DNA of 7,953 nt from Alphaproteobacteria bacterium (GCA_030039975.1 JASHUO010000772.1:1-7953), one strand, 5' to 3'; counted from the stretch's first letter, positions 1-6,963 are shown. A program made the numbers and translations. The notes: generated by a model not told the origin, from the sequence alone.

Positions 1-1
1 G

Positions 2-484
2 CTCGAGACGATCGCGCGCGAGCATTTCGCCGCGGCGGAATGCGTCGCCTTCATCGATTGGCATACCGGCGTTGGCGCTTATGGCGAGCCATTTTTTCTG
101 TGCTTCAACGAGCCTGACGGTCCGCTGTTCGAAAAGGCGTGCGGCTGGTGGGGCGAGGACAGAGTGCGCGGGCAGCGGCCGCACGGCATGGCGCGTCCCG
201 GCTATACTGGCCTCGTTTTCGATGGCATGCGGCGCTATCTCGGCAATCGCCCGATGTGCGGCGCGGTCATCGAGTTCGGCACACGCGGCCCAACCATGGG
301 CAAATCGCTGCGCCTCGACAATTGGCTGCGCTTCCGTGCCGATTCGCACGAAGAGCGCTACGCCATGCTGCGCGCCGACATGTTCGATGCCTTCTGTCCC
401 GTCGACCAGGGCTGGCGCAGCAGCACCATCCGCCACGGCTTGGGCATCACCTGCCAGGCGCTGGCCGGGCTTGCCCAGTGGTGA
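2..484 (+). CDS. DUF2817 family protein (M14 carboxypeptidase-like), 5'-truncated
   Basis: The last 160 residues of a protein whose start lies before the window; it is read in frame from base 2 to the TGA at 482-484. It resembles the DUF2817 family, which is related to M14 zinc carboxypeptidases and aspartoacylase-like amidohydrolases. Visible landmarks are FIDWHTG (visible residues 17-23), where His21 fits the last zinc-ligand histidine of the M14 fold, and AVIEFGTRGP (88-97), where Glu91 fits the catalytic glutamate. The first zinc-binding HxxE-type motif would be upstream and is not seen. By family the protein should hydrolyse an amide, peptide or ester bond, but DUF2817 substrates are poorly defined. 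No signal peptide can be judged because the N-terminus is missing. Its stop overlaps the GTG start of the acyl-CoA synthetase (GTGA), so the two are probably translated together. Family assignment is fairly sure; the reaction is inferred. Confidence 0.8.
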   Translation, partial: LETIAREHFAAAECVAFIDWHTGVGAYGEPFFLCFNEPDGPLFEKACGWWGEDRVRGQRPHGMARPGYTGLVFDGMRRYLGNRPMCGAVIEFGTRGPTMGKSLRLDNWLRFRADSHEERYAMLRADMFDAFCPVDQGWRSSTIRHGLGITCQALAGLAQW

Positions 485-1989
485 GCCCGGCGCCCTATAA
501 CCTCGGTGATGCGATCTCGCGCGAGGGCGACCCGTCCGCGCCGGCCCTGATCGATGTCGGCGCTCCGGGCGGCCCGCGGCTCTACGGCTATGGCGAGTTC
601 GATGCGCTGGTCGGCGCGGTGGCGCGCGGACTCTTGAAGCGCGGCCTGAGGAGCGGCGATTGCGTCGCCATCCTGTCGGCGAACCGCGCCGAGTTCCTGT
701 TCAGCTTCCTCGGCATCATGCGCGCCGGCCTGGTGGCGGTGCCGGTCAATTTCAAATTTCCGGCCGAAACCGTCGATCTCGTGCTGCGCGACTGCGATGC
801 CCGGCTGGTGATGTGCGACGCACCGCGGCGCGCGCAATGCCCGAGCGACCTGCCGGTCATTGAATTCGGCGGTGACTTCGAGGCCATGCTCGATCCCGGC
901 CCGTTCAGTGCGGTCGAGCTGCCGCCCACCGCGCCGGCGATGTTCCTCTACACCTCGGGCTCGACCGGACGGCCGAAAGGCGTCGTCCTGTCACATGCGA
1001 GCCATCTCTGGGCCTTGCAGGCGCGGCTGCGGCGGCCCGCGCCGGGCATGCAGCGCGTCCTGGTCGCGGCGCCGCTCTATCACATGAATGCGCTCGGCAC
1101 CTGCCACGGCACGTTGTGGCAGCGCGATACCGTGGTGCTGTTGCCGGGCTTTACTGCGGCAAATTATGGCGAAGCGATCGAGCGCTTCCGCTGCACCTGG
1201 CTCACCTCGGTGCCGCCGATGATCGCCATGCTGCTGCGCGAGCGCGATCTCATGGCGCGGCTCGATACATCGTCGGTGACCTTGCTGCGCATGGGCTCGG
1301 CGCCGGTGACGCAGGGGCTTTACGAGGCGGCGCGGGCGGCTTTTCCCAATGCGGCGATCTTCAACGCCTATGGCACGACCGAAGCCGGGCCGGTGGTGTT
1401 CGGCGCCCATCCCCGCGGTCTGCCGCAGCCACCGCTCTCGGTGGGCTATCCCCTGCCGGTGGTCGATGTGCGGCTCGGTGATGGCAGCGATCCCTCGATT
1501 GAGGAGGGCGTGCTGCAGATGCGTTGCCCGGCGCTGATGACGCGCTACCACAAGCTGCCGGACGCGAGCCGCAAGGTGATGACGCCGGACGGTTATTACA
1601 TCAGCGGCGATGTGTTCCGCCGGGACGCGGACGGTTTCTTTTATTTTGTCGGGCGCGCGGACGACATGCTCGTCAGCGGCGGCGAGAACATCTATCCCGG
1701 CGAAGTCGAAGCGCTGCTCGAGCGCCACCCGGCTATACAGCAGGCTTGTGTCGTCGCGATACCGGACGAGATCAAGGGCCAGAAGCCGGTCGCGTTCGTG
1801 GTGCGGGCGCCGGGAGCGGCGATCGGCGAGCAGCAGGTGAAGGACTACGCGCTGGCCCATGCGCCGGCCTACCAGCATCCGCGCCGGGTGTGGTTCCTCG
1901 ACGAGCTGCCGCTCGCCGGCACCAACAAGATCGATCGCAAGGCGCTGGTCGGCCTCGCCCTCGGCGCGGCCGAACGCGGGAAAGGATGA
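481..1989 (+). CDS. AMP-dependent acyl-CoA synthetase / ligase (ANL superfamily)
   Basis: A 502-residue ANL-superfamily enzyme that should activate a carboxylic acid with ATP to an acyl-adenylate and transfer it to CoA. Motifs occur in the expected order: P-loop YTSGSTGRPKG (157-167); NAYGTTEAGP (295-304); SGDVFRRDADG (375-385) with the ribose-binding Asp377; hinge region GRADDMLVSGGENIYPGEVE (391-410); and TNKIDRKAL near the C-terminus with the catalytic Lys483. Its length is normal for the class, and no targeting signal is seen, so it is cytoplasmic. The start chosen is GTG at 481, which overlaps the preceding stop as GTGA; GTG at 478 is equally in frame. An upstream start at 139 would add about 114 low-complexity Arg/Ala-rich residues that only shadow the DUF2817 gene. 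Substrate class (fatty, aromatic or other acid) cannot be read from sequence alone. The 3' end is 4 bases from the next start. Confidence 0.95.
   Translation: MSPAPYNLGDAISREGDPSAPALIDVGAPGGPRLYGYGEFDALVGAVARGLLKRGLRSGDCVAILSANRAEFLFSFLGIMRAGLVAVPVNFKFPAETVDLVLRDCDARLVMCDAPRRAQCPSDLPVIEFGGDFEAMLDPGPFSAVELPPTAPAMFLYTSGSTGRPKGVVLSHASHLWALQARLRRPAPGMQRVLVAAPLYHMNALGTCHGTLWQRDTVVLLPGFTAANYGEAIERFRCTWLTSVPPMIAMLLRERDLMARLDTSSVTLLRMGSAPVTQGLYEAARAAFPNAAIFNAYGTTEAGPVVFGAHPRGLPQPPLSVGYPLPVVDVRLGDGSDPSIEEGVLQMRCPALMTRYHKLPDASRKVMTPDGYYISGDVFRRDADGFFYFVGRADDMLVSGGENIYPGEVEALLERHPAIQQACVVAIPDEIKGQKPVAFVVRAPGAAIGEQQVKDYALAHAPAYQHPRRVWFLDELPLAGTNKIDRKALVGLALGAAERGKG
1978..1986 (+). promoter_or_regulatory. 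Ribosome binding site for the MDR oxidoreductase
   Basis: GGGAAAGGA lies inside the last codons of the acyl-CoA synthetase, 7 bases before the ATG at 1994. It fixes the oxidoreductase start and shows that ribosomes ending the ligase can restart at once. Confidence 0.6.
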
Positions 1990-1993
1990 GCCG

Positions 1994-3007
1994 ATGAAGG
2001 CAATGGTGCTGCGCGCGCATGGCGGGTTGGAGAATGTCCGGCTGGAAAGCGATTTTCCCGATCCGGTCGCGGGCGAGGGCGATGTGGTGGTGCGCGTCAA
2101 AGCGACCTCGCTCAACTACCACGACATCTTCACCCGCCGCGGCATGCCCGGGATCAAAGTGCCGATGCCGGCGATCATGGGCCTCGACGTCGCCGGCGAG
2201 ATTGCCGCGCTTGGGTCGGGGGTGAAAGGCTGGAAGATCGGCGATGCGGTGCTGGTCGACCCGATCAACCGGGTCGAAGGCGGGCTGATGGGCGAGACGG
2301 TGCATGGCGGTCTCGCCGAGCTGTGTCGGGCGCGCGCCCATCAGCTGGTGGCGATCCCCGAAGGGGTGAGCTTTGCCGAGGCGGCGGCGCTGCCGGTCGC
2401 CTGGGGCACGGCGCTGCGCATGATGTACACCAACGGCCATGTCGCAGCGGGGGAGAAAGTCCTGGTGCTCGGCGCCAGCGGCGGCGTCGGCGTGTGCTGC
2501 ATCATGCTGGCGAAGCTGAAGGGCGCTGACGTGATCGCCTGCACCAGCAGCGCCGCCAAAGCGGAACGGCTGAGGGCGCTCGGCGCCGATCACGTGATCG
2601 ACACGAGCGCCATGGATTTCGTGACGGCGGTTTATGACCTCTACGGCAAACCAGCGCGGCGCGGCGCCGGCACCGACAAGGGGCTCGACGTGGTCGTGAA
2701 CTACACCGGCGGCGATACCTGGGTGAAGTCGCTGCGCTGCCTGAAGGTGGGCGGACGCCTTTTGACGTGCGGCGCGACGGCGGGGTTCGACCCGAAAGAG
2801 GACATCCGCTTCATCTGGACCTTCGAGCTGAAGGTGCTGGGCTCCAATGGCTGGTCGCGGGCGGATATCGAAACGCTGCTCGACATGGTGCGCTCCGGCA
2901 TGTTGAAGGTGCCGATCGATCGCCTTTATCCGCTCGCCGAAGCGGGCGAGGCGATGCGGGTGATGGAGAACCGCGAGCTCTTCGGCAAGATCGTGGTGAC
3001 GCCATGA
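1994..3007 (+). CDS. MDR-family NAD(P)H-dependent oxidoreductase (zinc-independent quinone/enoyl reductase type)
   Basis: A 337-residue medium-chain dehydrogenase/reductase of normal length. The N-terminal GroES-like substrate domain (about 1-125) has TSLNYHDIFTRRG (38-50) and AIMGLDVAGEI (60-70). The Rossmann domain carries the nucleotide loop VLGASGGVGV (158-167). The Cys-rich structural-zinc loop and the GHE catalytic-zinc motif of alcohol dehydrogenases are absent (GLD replaces GHE), so it belongs to the quinone oxidoreductase / enoyl or acryloyl-CoA reductase side of the family. It likely moves hydride from NADPH to a C=C or C=O bond. Placed between a CoA ligase and a thioesterase, an enoyl-CoA-type substrate is a reasonable guess but unproven. 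The ATG at 1994 has a good ribosome binding site; the stop overlaps the next start as ATGA. Annotation pipelines may call this 'zinc-binding dehydrogenase' although zinc ligands are missing. Confidence 0.93.
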   Translation: MKAMVLRAHGGLENVRLESDFPDPVAGEGDVVVRVKATSLNYHDIFTRRGMPGIKVPMPAIMGLDVAGEIAALGSGVKGWKIGDAVLVDPINRVEGGLMGETVHGGLAELCRARAHQLVAIPEGVSFAEAAALPVAWGTALRMMYTNGHVAAGEKVLVLGASGGVGVCCIMLAKLKGADVIACTSSAAKAERLRALGADHVIDTSAMDFVTAVYDLYGKPARRGAGTDKGLDVVVNYTGGDTWVKSLRCLKVGGRLLTCGATAGFDPKEDIRFIWTFELKVLGSNGWSRADIETLLDMVRSGMLKVPIDRLYPLAEAGEAMRVMENRELFGKIVVTP

Positions 3008-3426
3008 GCGAGGTGCCGCTCACCAAGGAGGAGCTGCAGCAGGGCCTGGCGCGCTCCAGCTTCATCGCGTTCATGGGGCTCGAGGTGCTGGAGGCGGATC
3101 CGGCACGCGAGGAAGTCAGCATGCGGATGGCGATGCGGCCGGAATTCGAGCGCGGCCCCGGCAGCAAGCAATGGCATGGCGGGCCGATGGCCGCGCTGAT
3201 CGATACGGTCGGGGATTACGCGCTGGTGATGATGCTGCGCCGGCCATTGCCGACGATCAATTTCCGCGTCGACTATCTGCGGCCGGCGATCGACACGGCG
3301 CTGATCGCGACAGCCCGCGTCAGACGGGCAGGGAAGAGCGTCGGTGTCGTCGACGTCGATGTCTATGACGAGAAGCGAAACCTGGTCGCGATCGGGCGCG
3401 CGACCTACTCAACGCTTCCGGGCTGA
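3004..3426 (+). CDS. PaaI-family hotdog-fold thioesterase
   Basis: A 140-residue single hotdog-domain protein, typical in length for PaaI/YdiI-like acyl-CoA thioesterases. The key segment is QWHGGPMAALIDTVGDYAL (56-74): His58-Gly59-Gly60 at the start of the central helix and Asp67 as the likely catalytic acidic residue. It is followed by the strand INFRVDYLRPA (85-95), characteristic of the family. Family members hydrolyse aromatic or aliphatic acyl-CoA to the acid and CoA in the cytoplasm, usually as tetramers. The start ATG at 3004 overlaps the oxidoreductase stop (ATGA) and lacks a strong ribosome binding site, consistent with translational coupling. It is the last gene of the run; in that position it may act as a pathway step or as a rescue enzyme that frees CoA from dead-end thioesters. 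Confidence 0.9.
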   Translation: MSEVPLTKEELQQGLARSSFIAFMGLEVLEADPAREEVSMRMAMRPEFERGPGSKQWHGGPMAALIDTVGDYALVMMLRRPLPTINFRVDYLRPAIDTALIATARVRRAGKSVGVVDVDVYDEKRNLVAIGRATYSTLPG

Positions 3427-3431
3427 TCGGG

Positions 3432-3465
3432 CGTTACCTGGCCCCGCGGCGTTCGGGACGTAACG
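3432..3465 (+). repeat. Inverted repeat / hairpin after the ligase-thioesterase operon
   Basis: CGTTAC (3432-3437) pairs exactly with GTAACG (3460-3465), and inside it CCCG (3443-3446) pairs with CGGG (3454-3457) around a 7-base loop. It begins 5 bases after the thioesterase stop, where an operon would end. No T-run follows, so it is not a standard intrinsic terminator; it could be a pause or RNA-stability hairpin, or chance in GC-rich DNA. Confidence 0.35.
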
Positions 3466-3502
3466 GAGTGCCTCGACTCATGCCGCGGCTTGAGAAACAC
3501 AG

Positions 3503-3529
3503 TTGAAACAATCGCATCGCCTCTATAGC
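3503..3529 (+). promoter_or_regulatory. Candidate sigma70-type promoter for the PagL-like gene
   Basis: TTGAAA (3503-3508) and TATAGC (3524-3529) lie in a locally AT-richer stretch about 55 bases before the ATG at 3583. The spacer is 15 bases, shorter than the preferred 17, so the call is weak. The gap 3427-3582 otherwise holds only the hairpin noted at 3432-3465. Confidence 0.3.
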
Positions 3530-3571
3530 TTCTCTAGTGGGCGCGGTGGGACAAAATGGCCGTCAGCCCCC

Positions 3572-3579
3572 GAGGGGAG
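3572..3579 (+). promoter_or_regulatory. Ribosome binding site deciding the PagL-like start
   Basis: GAGGGGAG ends 3 bases before the ATG at 3583, with its GAGG core 7 bases away. This favours 3583 over the in-frame ATG at 3556, which lacks a comparable site and would give the signal peptide an overlong N-region. Confidence 0.55.
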
Positions 3580-3582
3580 TCG

Positions 3583-4167
3583 ATGGACCGTTCGCATGGG
3601 GCATGCGCGCGCCCGGTGAGGGCCGCGCTGCTGGCGGTCGTTGCGTGGGCGCTGGCAGGGGGCTTGGCGCACGCCGGCATCGTCGATGAGGTCAAAGGCG
3701 GCGTGCTGGCCCACGACGTCGGCATTTTCGGCGACCACGTCGAGGGCGGGGCTGACATCGTCGGCGAGGTATTGTTCACATCGCCGGACTTCCTCAGCAT
3801 CATCGGCTCGCCGCGACCGACCATCGGCGGCTCGGTCAATACCGCCGGCAAGACCGACTACGGCTATTTCGACATGACCTGGACCGCAACCGTCTGGCGG
3901 CCGGCGCTAAATGAGGGCGATGGCGTCTATCTCGGCGGATTTCTCGGCGGCGCGGTGCATGACGGCAAGATCACCGGGCCTGACGAGCAAGACGGCAACA
4001 AGAATCTCGGCACCCGCGCGCTGTATCACCTGGGCGTCATGGCCGGCTATCACATCAATCCGGTCTACAGCGTCGAGATCTATTTCTCGCATCTCTCGAA
4101 TGCCGATGCGTCCTCGCACAATCCCGGCTTGAACAATCTCGGCGTGCGCGCGGGGTTCAAGTTCTAA
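3583..4167 (+). CDS. PagL-like acyloxyacyl hydrolase / lipid A 3-O-deacylase family outer-membrane protein
   Basis: A 194-residue protein with a clear Sec signal peptide: basic start, hydrophobic core AALLAVVAWALAGGLAHA, and a signal peptidase I site after AHA (about residue 31). The mature part is rich in alternating glycine/aromatic strands, such as YGYFDMTWTATVW and GVYLGGFLGGAVHDG, and ends in Phe, as expected of a small outer-membrane beta-barrel. Near the C-terminus SHLSNAD followed by NPGLNNLGVRAGFKF matches the PagL/acyloxyacyl hydrolase signature. His170 and Ser172 fit the PagL catalytic His and Ser. At the spacing where P. aeruginosa PagL has Glu140 (14 residues after His) there is Asn184, so activity is uncertain. 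PagL removes the 3-O-acyl chain from lipid A. The gene stands alone, between a + operon and a convergent - unit 50 bases away. The start at 3583 is chosen for its ribosome binding site. Confidence 0.82.
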   Translation: MDRSHGACARPVRAALLAVVAWALAGGLAHAGIVDEVKGGVLAHDVGIFGDHVEGGADIVGEVLFTSPDFLSIIGSPRPTIGGSVNTAGKTDYGYFDMTWTATVWRPALNEGDGVYLGGFLGGAVHDGKITGPDEQDGNKNLGTRALYHLGVMAGYHINPVYSVEIYFSHLSNADASSHNPGLNNLGVRAGFKF

Positions 4168-4217
4168 GCGGCGCTCGTAGGATCTCGCAGGCCGCCTGAG
4201 GAAATTTCTGATGGGTT

Positions 4218-5381
4218 CTAGGTGACGCGAGGCATCACTTCGCGCCAGAAGCGCTCGATCGATGTCATCAGGATGCGGTGCGGCACCAAGCTGTTATAGG
4301 TGTAGCAGAAGATCCAATCGACCGGGAGGCGCCGTTTGATCTGCTCGAGACGGCGGGTCACGGTGTCAACCGTGCCGACGAGCGCGTAGCCTTTTTCGAT
4401 CGCTTGCTCCGCCGTCGGCGCTTCGCCGGTCACGGGATCGATGACGCCCTTGCGGAAGCCGAAGGGCTCGAACCAGGCGCGGCCGGAGAAGATGCCGGAA
4501 TCCTTCCAGAGGGCGATCGCTTCGGCATCGCTGTCGGCGATGATGACGTCGCGCAAGAGGCCCATGCCTTCGCCGCGCGGCCGGCCGGAGACCTCGGCAT
4601 AGACGTCGAAGAGGTTCGCCTCGTAGCTCTGATGCATTGGTGGCAGGATGGCGGTGACGCCTTCCTTGGCGCACCAGCGGATGCTTCTTTCGGAGCTGGC
4701 AAAGGGCTGGAAGATCGGCGGATGCGGCTTCTGCACCGGCTTCGGCACGACCCCCACCTGCTTCAGGATGCCGTTCTCGACGCCGGCGCCCCAGCTCAAG
4801 GTGGCGTCGAGCGTCCAGGGAGTGTCGCCCGGCGGGATGCGCCAATACTTGCCCTGATAGGAGAGCAGCGGCTCGGTCCAGGCCTTTTTGATGATGGCGA
4901 AACCTTCCTCGAATGCGGCGCGATTGGCGGCGTCGATCTCGTCATGTTGATGCGGCAGCGCGCCGTGAATGCCATGCGTCTGCTGCGCCATGATATCGAC
5001 CCAGCGGCGCTGATAGCCGCGCGCGAAGCCGGCGCAAGCGCGACCGCCGGTCATCTGGTCGAGCATGGCGATGTCCTCGGCGACGCGGATCGGGTTCGCG
5101 GCCGGCAGCACGATGCCGAGCTGACCGACGCGGATACGCTTCGTCTGCAGCCCGACATAGAGGTCGAGAAGAACCGGGTTGTTGGAGACCTCGAAGCCCT
5201 CGATGTGGAAATGATGCTCGGTGAAGCTGACGGAATCATAGCCGAGCTCGTCGCCGAGCTTCACCTGCTCCAACACCTCGCGCAGCATCTGCTGATAAAG
5301 GTCGCTGCGCAACCCCGCCATGCCCGCTTCGATGTCGCGGCGATTGCCGAGGCTCGGCAGATAGAATAAGGACGCCTTCAC
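4218..5381 (-). CDS. LLM-class flavin-dependent oxidoreductase (luciferase-like monooxygenase)
   Basis: A 387-residue TIM-barrel flavoprotein of the bacterial luciferase family, of normal length. Recognisable stretches are the N-terminal strand MKASLFYLPSLG, LGDELGYDSVSFTEHHF (42-58) with the EHHF motif, LGIVLPAANPIRVAEDIAML (88-107), and TGGRACAGFARGYQ (111-124). The C-terminal VGTVDTVTRRLEQI resembles the usual family end. Members use reduced FMN or F420; in a proteobacterium FMNH2 supplied by a separate reductase is more likely. They typically oxygenate aldehydes, sulfonates, amines or terpenoid-like compounds; the substrate here is unknown. The start is GTG (complement of 5379-5381) behind a strong Shine-Dalgarno. 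It lies 80 bases after the aminotransferase on the same strand, so the two are probably one operon, with this gene second. No FMN reductase is seen in the window. Confidence 0.93.
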   Translation of the reverse strand: MKASLFYLPSLGNRRDIEAGMAGLRSDLYQQMLREVLEQVKLGDELGYDSVSFTEHHFHIEGFEVSNNPVLLDLYVGLQTKRIRVGQLGIVLPAANPIRVAEDIAMLDQMTGGRACAGFARGYQRRWVDIMAQQTHGIHGALPHQHDEIDAANRAAFEEGFAIIKKAWTEPLLSYQGKYWRIPPGDTPWTLDATLSWGAGVENGILKQVGVVPKPVQKPHPPIFQPFASSERSIRWCAKEGVTAILPPMHQSYEANLFDVYAEVSGRPRGEGMGLLRDVIIADSDAEAIALWKDSGIFSGRAWFEPFGFRKGVIDPVTGEAPTAEQAIEKGYALVGTVDTVTRRLEQIKRRLPVDWIFCYTYNSLVPHRILMTSIERFWREVMPRVT

Positions 5382-5386
5382 GGCCG

Positions 5387-5394
5387 CTCCTCCC
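5387..5394 (-). promoter_or_regulatory. Strong ribosome binding site for the LLM oxidoreductase
   Basis: On the - strand GGGAGGAG stands 5 bases before the GTG start at 5381. It is the strongest ribosome binding site in the window and confirms the GTG as the true start, with no need for coupling to the aminotransferase 80 bases upstream. Confidence 0.65.
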
Positions 5395-5461
5395 TGGTCG
5401 TTTTCTTGCCGTCGATGATGGCAAAGATCGCCGAGGCTGTATACCGGCCCGCGCGCGCCGA

Positions 5462-6796
5462 TCAGCGCGCGATGCCGGCGATGGCTGCGTCGACCGCATC
5501 ACCCAAACGGGTGATGACAAGGTCGAGCTCGTGCTCCTCGATGATGAAAGGCGGCGCCAGCAGGACGTGGTCGCCGAGGCGACCATCGATCGTGCCGCCC
5601 ATGGGATAGACGATGAGCCCGCGCTCGAGCGCCGCGCGCTTTATCGCGGCATGAAGGCGGAGCGCCGGATCGAAGGGCGCCTTGCTGGCGCGATCGGCGA
5701 CGAGCTCGATGGCGCGGAAGAGGCCGCGGCCGCGGATGTCGCCGACATGGCGGTGATTGCCGAAGCGCTCCTGCAACTTCGCTTCGAGCGCTGCGCCGCG
5801 CGCGCGGCAACGGGCGACGAGGCCGTCGCGCTCCAGCGTCTCCTGAACGGCGAGGGCCGCGGCACAGGCGACGGGATGGGCGAGATAGGTATGGCCATGC
5901 TGGAAGAAGCCGCTGCCGGCGGCGAAGGCATCGTAGACGCGCGCGGTGACGAGCACGGCGCCGATCGGCTGATAGCCGCCGCCGAGACCCTTGGCGACGA
6001 CCATGAGATCGGGGGCGATGCCCTCCTGCTCGCAGGCGTGAAGCGTGCCGGTGCGCCCCATGCCGCACATGACCTCGTCGAGGATGAGAAGCACGCCATA
6101 GCGGTCGCAGATCTCGCGGATGCGACGGAAATAGCCCGGAACGGGCGGCACGCAGCCGGCGGTCGCGCCGACGACGGTCTCGGCGATGAAGCCGGCGACG
6201 CTGCCGGGTCCGAGCCGCAGAATCTCGGCTTCGAGCTCGCCGGCGACGCGCTCGCCGTAATCGGACTCGCTTTCCTCATCCGCCTTGAAGCGATAGGGGA
6301 AGCAGGGCGCGATCAAGGAGACGTCCATGAGCAGCGGCTGAAACGGCTCGCGCCGCCACCGATTGCCGCCGACGGCGAGCGCGCCCAGCGTGTTGCCGTG
6401 ATAGCTCTGACGCCGCGAGATGAAGCGCCGCCGCTCGGGCTCGCCGATCTCGAGGAAATATTGCCGCGCCATCTTCAGCGCGGCTTCGACCCCTTCGGAG
6501 CCGTCACCGACGAAATAGACGCGGTCGATCCCGGGAGGCGCGAAGCGGATGAGGTGATCGGCCAGCGCTTCGGCCGGCGTGCTGGTGAAGAAGCCGGTAT
6601 GCGCGTAGGCGAGTTGCGCCGCCTGACGCTGGATCGCTTCGACGATGGCGGGATGGCCGTGGCCGAGACAGGAAACCCCGGCGCCACCCGACGCGTCGAT
6701 GTAGCGCTTACCCGTGCTGTCCTCGATCTCGATGCCGCGCGCCGCCACCGCCACCGGCGGCAGGAAACGGGTGTCGCGCGGAAAGGTGTGGCGCAT
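5462..6796 (-). CDS. Class III PLP-dependent aminotransferase
   Basis: A 444-residue fold-type I, class III (omega/aspartate-family) aminotransferase of normal length. It transfers an amino group between an amine or amino acid and a keto acid or aldehyde. Seen in order: YIDASGGAGVSCLGHGHP (32-49), FVGDGSEGVEAALKMARQ (95-112) for phosphate binding, SYHGNT (131-136) with the ring-stacking aromatic, LILDEVMCGMGRTG (237-250) with Asp240 that contacts the PLP nitrogen, and VVAKGLGGGYQPIGA (266-280) with Lys269 as the PLP Schiff-base lysine. All core catalytic residues are present. The start at 6796 has GGAG close upstream and gives the normal family N-terminus; a GTG at 6856 would add 20 residues without a ribosome binding site. 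It is the first gene of a - strand pair with the LLM oxygenase and diverges from the SCP2-like gene. The substrate cannot be told from sequence. Confidence 0.95.
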   Translation of the reverse strand: MRHTFPRDTRFLPPVAVAARGIEIEDSTGKRYIDASGGAGVSCLGHGHPAIVEAIQRQAAQLAYAHTGFFTSTPAEALADHLIRFAPPGIDRVYFVGDGSEGVEAALKMARQYFLEIGEPERRRFISRRQSYHGNTLGALAVGGNRWRREPFQPLLMDVSLIAPCFPYRFKADEESESDYGERVAGELEAEILRLGPGSVAGFIAETVVGATAGCVPPVPGYFRRIREICDRYGVLLILDEVMCGMGRTGTLHACEQEGIAPDLMVVAKGLGGGYQPIGAVLVTARVYDAFAAGSGFFQHGHTYLAHPVACAAALAVQETLERDGLVARCRARGAALEAKLQERFGNHRHVGDIRGRGLFRAIELVADRASKAPFDPALRLHAAIKRAALERGLIVYPMGGTIDGRLGDHVLLAPPFIIEEHELDLVITRLGDAVDAAIAGIAR

Positions 6797-6822
6797 GCTC
6801 GCTCCGCGGATCGGCCGCTTCT

Positions 6823-6851
6823 CTTCTAGAGCAGGGATCGCTGCGTCGCAA
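6823..6851 (-). promoter_or_regulatory. Candidate promoter for the aminotransferase-LLM unit
   Basis: On the - strand TTGCGA (6851-6846) and TAGAAG (6828-6823) are separated by 17 bases, ending 26 bases before the aminotransferase ATG. Each box matches the sigma70 consensus at 4 of 6 positions, so this is only suggestive. No convincing promoter for the + strand partner was found in the rest of the 167-base gap. Confidence 0.25.
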
Positions 6852-6950
6852 CGCACAGAGGAAGGTTGCGCGAGGCGATGAATGACGCGAGGATAGCGGG
6901 CCTCAGAGCCGAAAATGGCCGGGACGACGCAGCGACATTGCTGGCGGCGA

Positions 6951-6957
6951 GGGAGGA
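6951..6957 (+). promoter_or_regulatory. Ribosome binding site for the SCP2-like gene
   Basis: GGGAGGA lies 6 bases before the ATG at 6964. It supports this start over in-frame and out-of-frame alternatives upstream. Confidence 0.6.
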
Positions 6958-6963
6958 TCGGGC

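Noticed and set aside
139..480. N-terminal extension of the acyl-CoA synthetase
   Set aside because: This stretch is the DUF2817 coding region read in another frame; the ANL homology begins only after the GTG at 481.
991..2115. 374-codon open frame on the - strand under the CoA ligase and MDR genes
   Set aside because: It spans two well-supported genes in antisense, and its His/Arg-rich composition is typical of shadow frames.
3556..3582. Earlier ATG start for the PagL-like gene
   Set aside because: It would lengthen the signal-peptide N-region by 9 residues and has no good ribosome binding site, whereas 3583 has GAGGGGAG just upstream.
4168..4217. Bidirectional terminator between the convergent PagL-like and LLM genes
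   Set aside because: GCGGC (4168-4172) and GCCGC (4191-4195) can pair, but the stem is only 5 bp with an 18-base loop and there is no T-run in either direction.
4278..5369. 363-codon open frame on the + strand opposite the LLM oxidoreductase
   Set aside because: It mirrors the codon structure of the luciferase-like gene and has no recognisable domain or ribosome binding site.
5531..6829. 432-codon open frame on the + strand opposite the aminotransferase
   Set aside because: It is antisense to a gene with all class III aminotransferase motifs, its product is a low-complexity Ala/Asp/Glu/Arg-rich string with no known domain, and such long shadows are usual in GC-rich DNA.
6797..6856. Earlier GTG start (6856) for the aminotransferase
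   Set aside because: There is no Shine-Dalgarno before it and the extra 20 residues lie outside the family's normal N-terminus.
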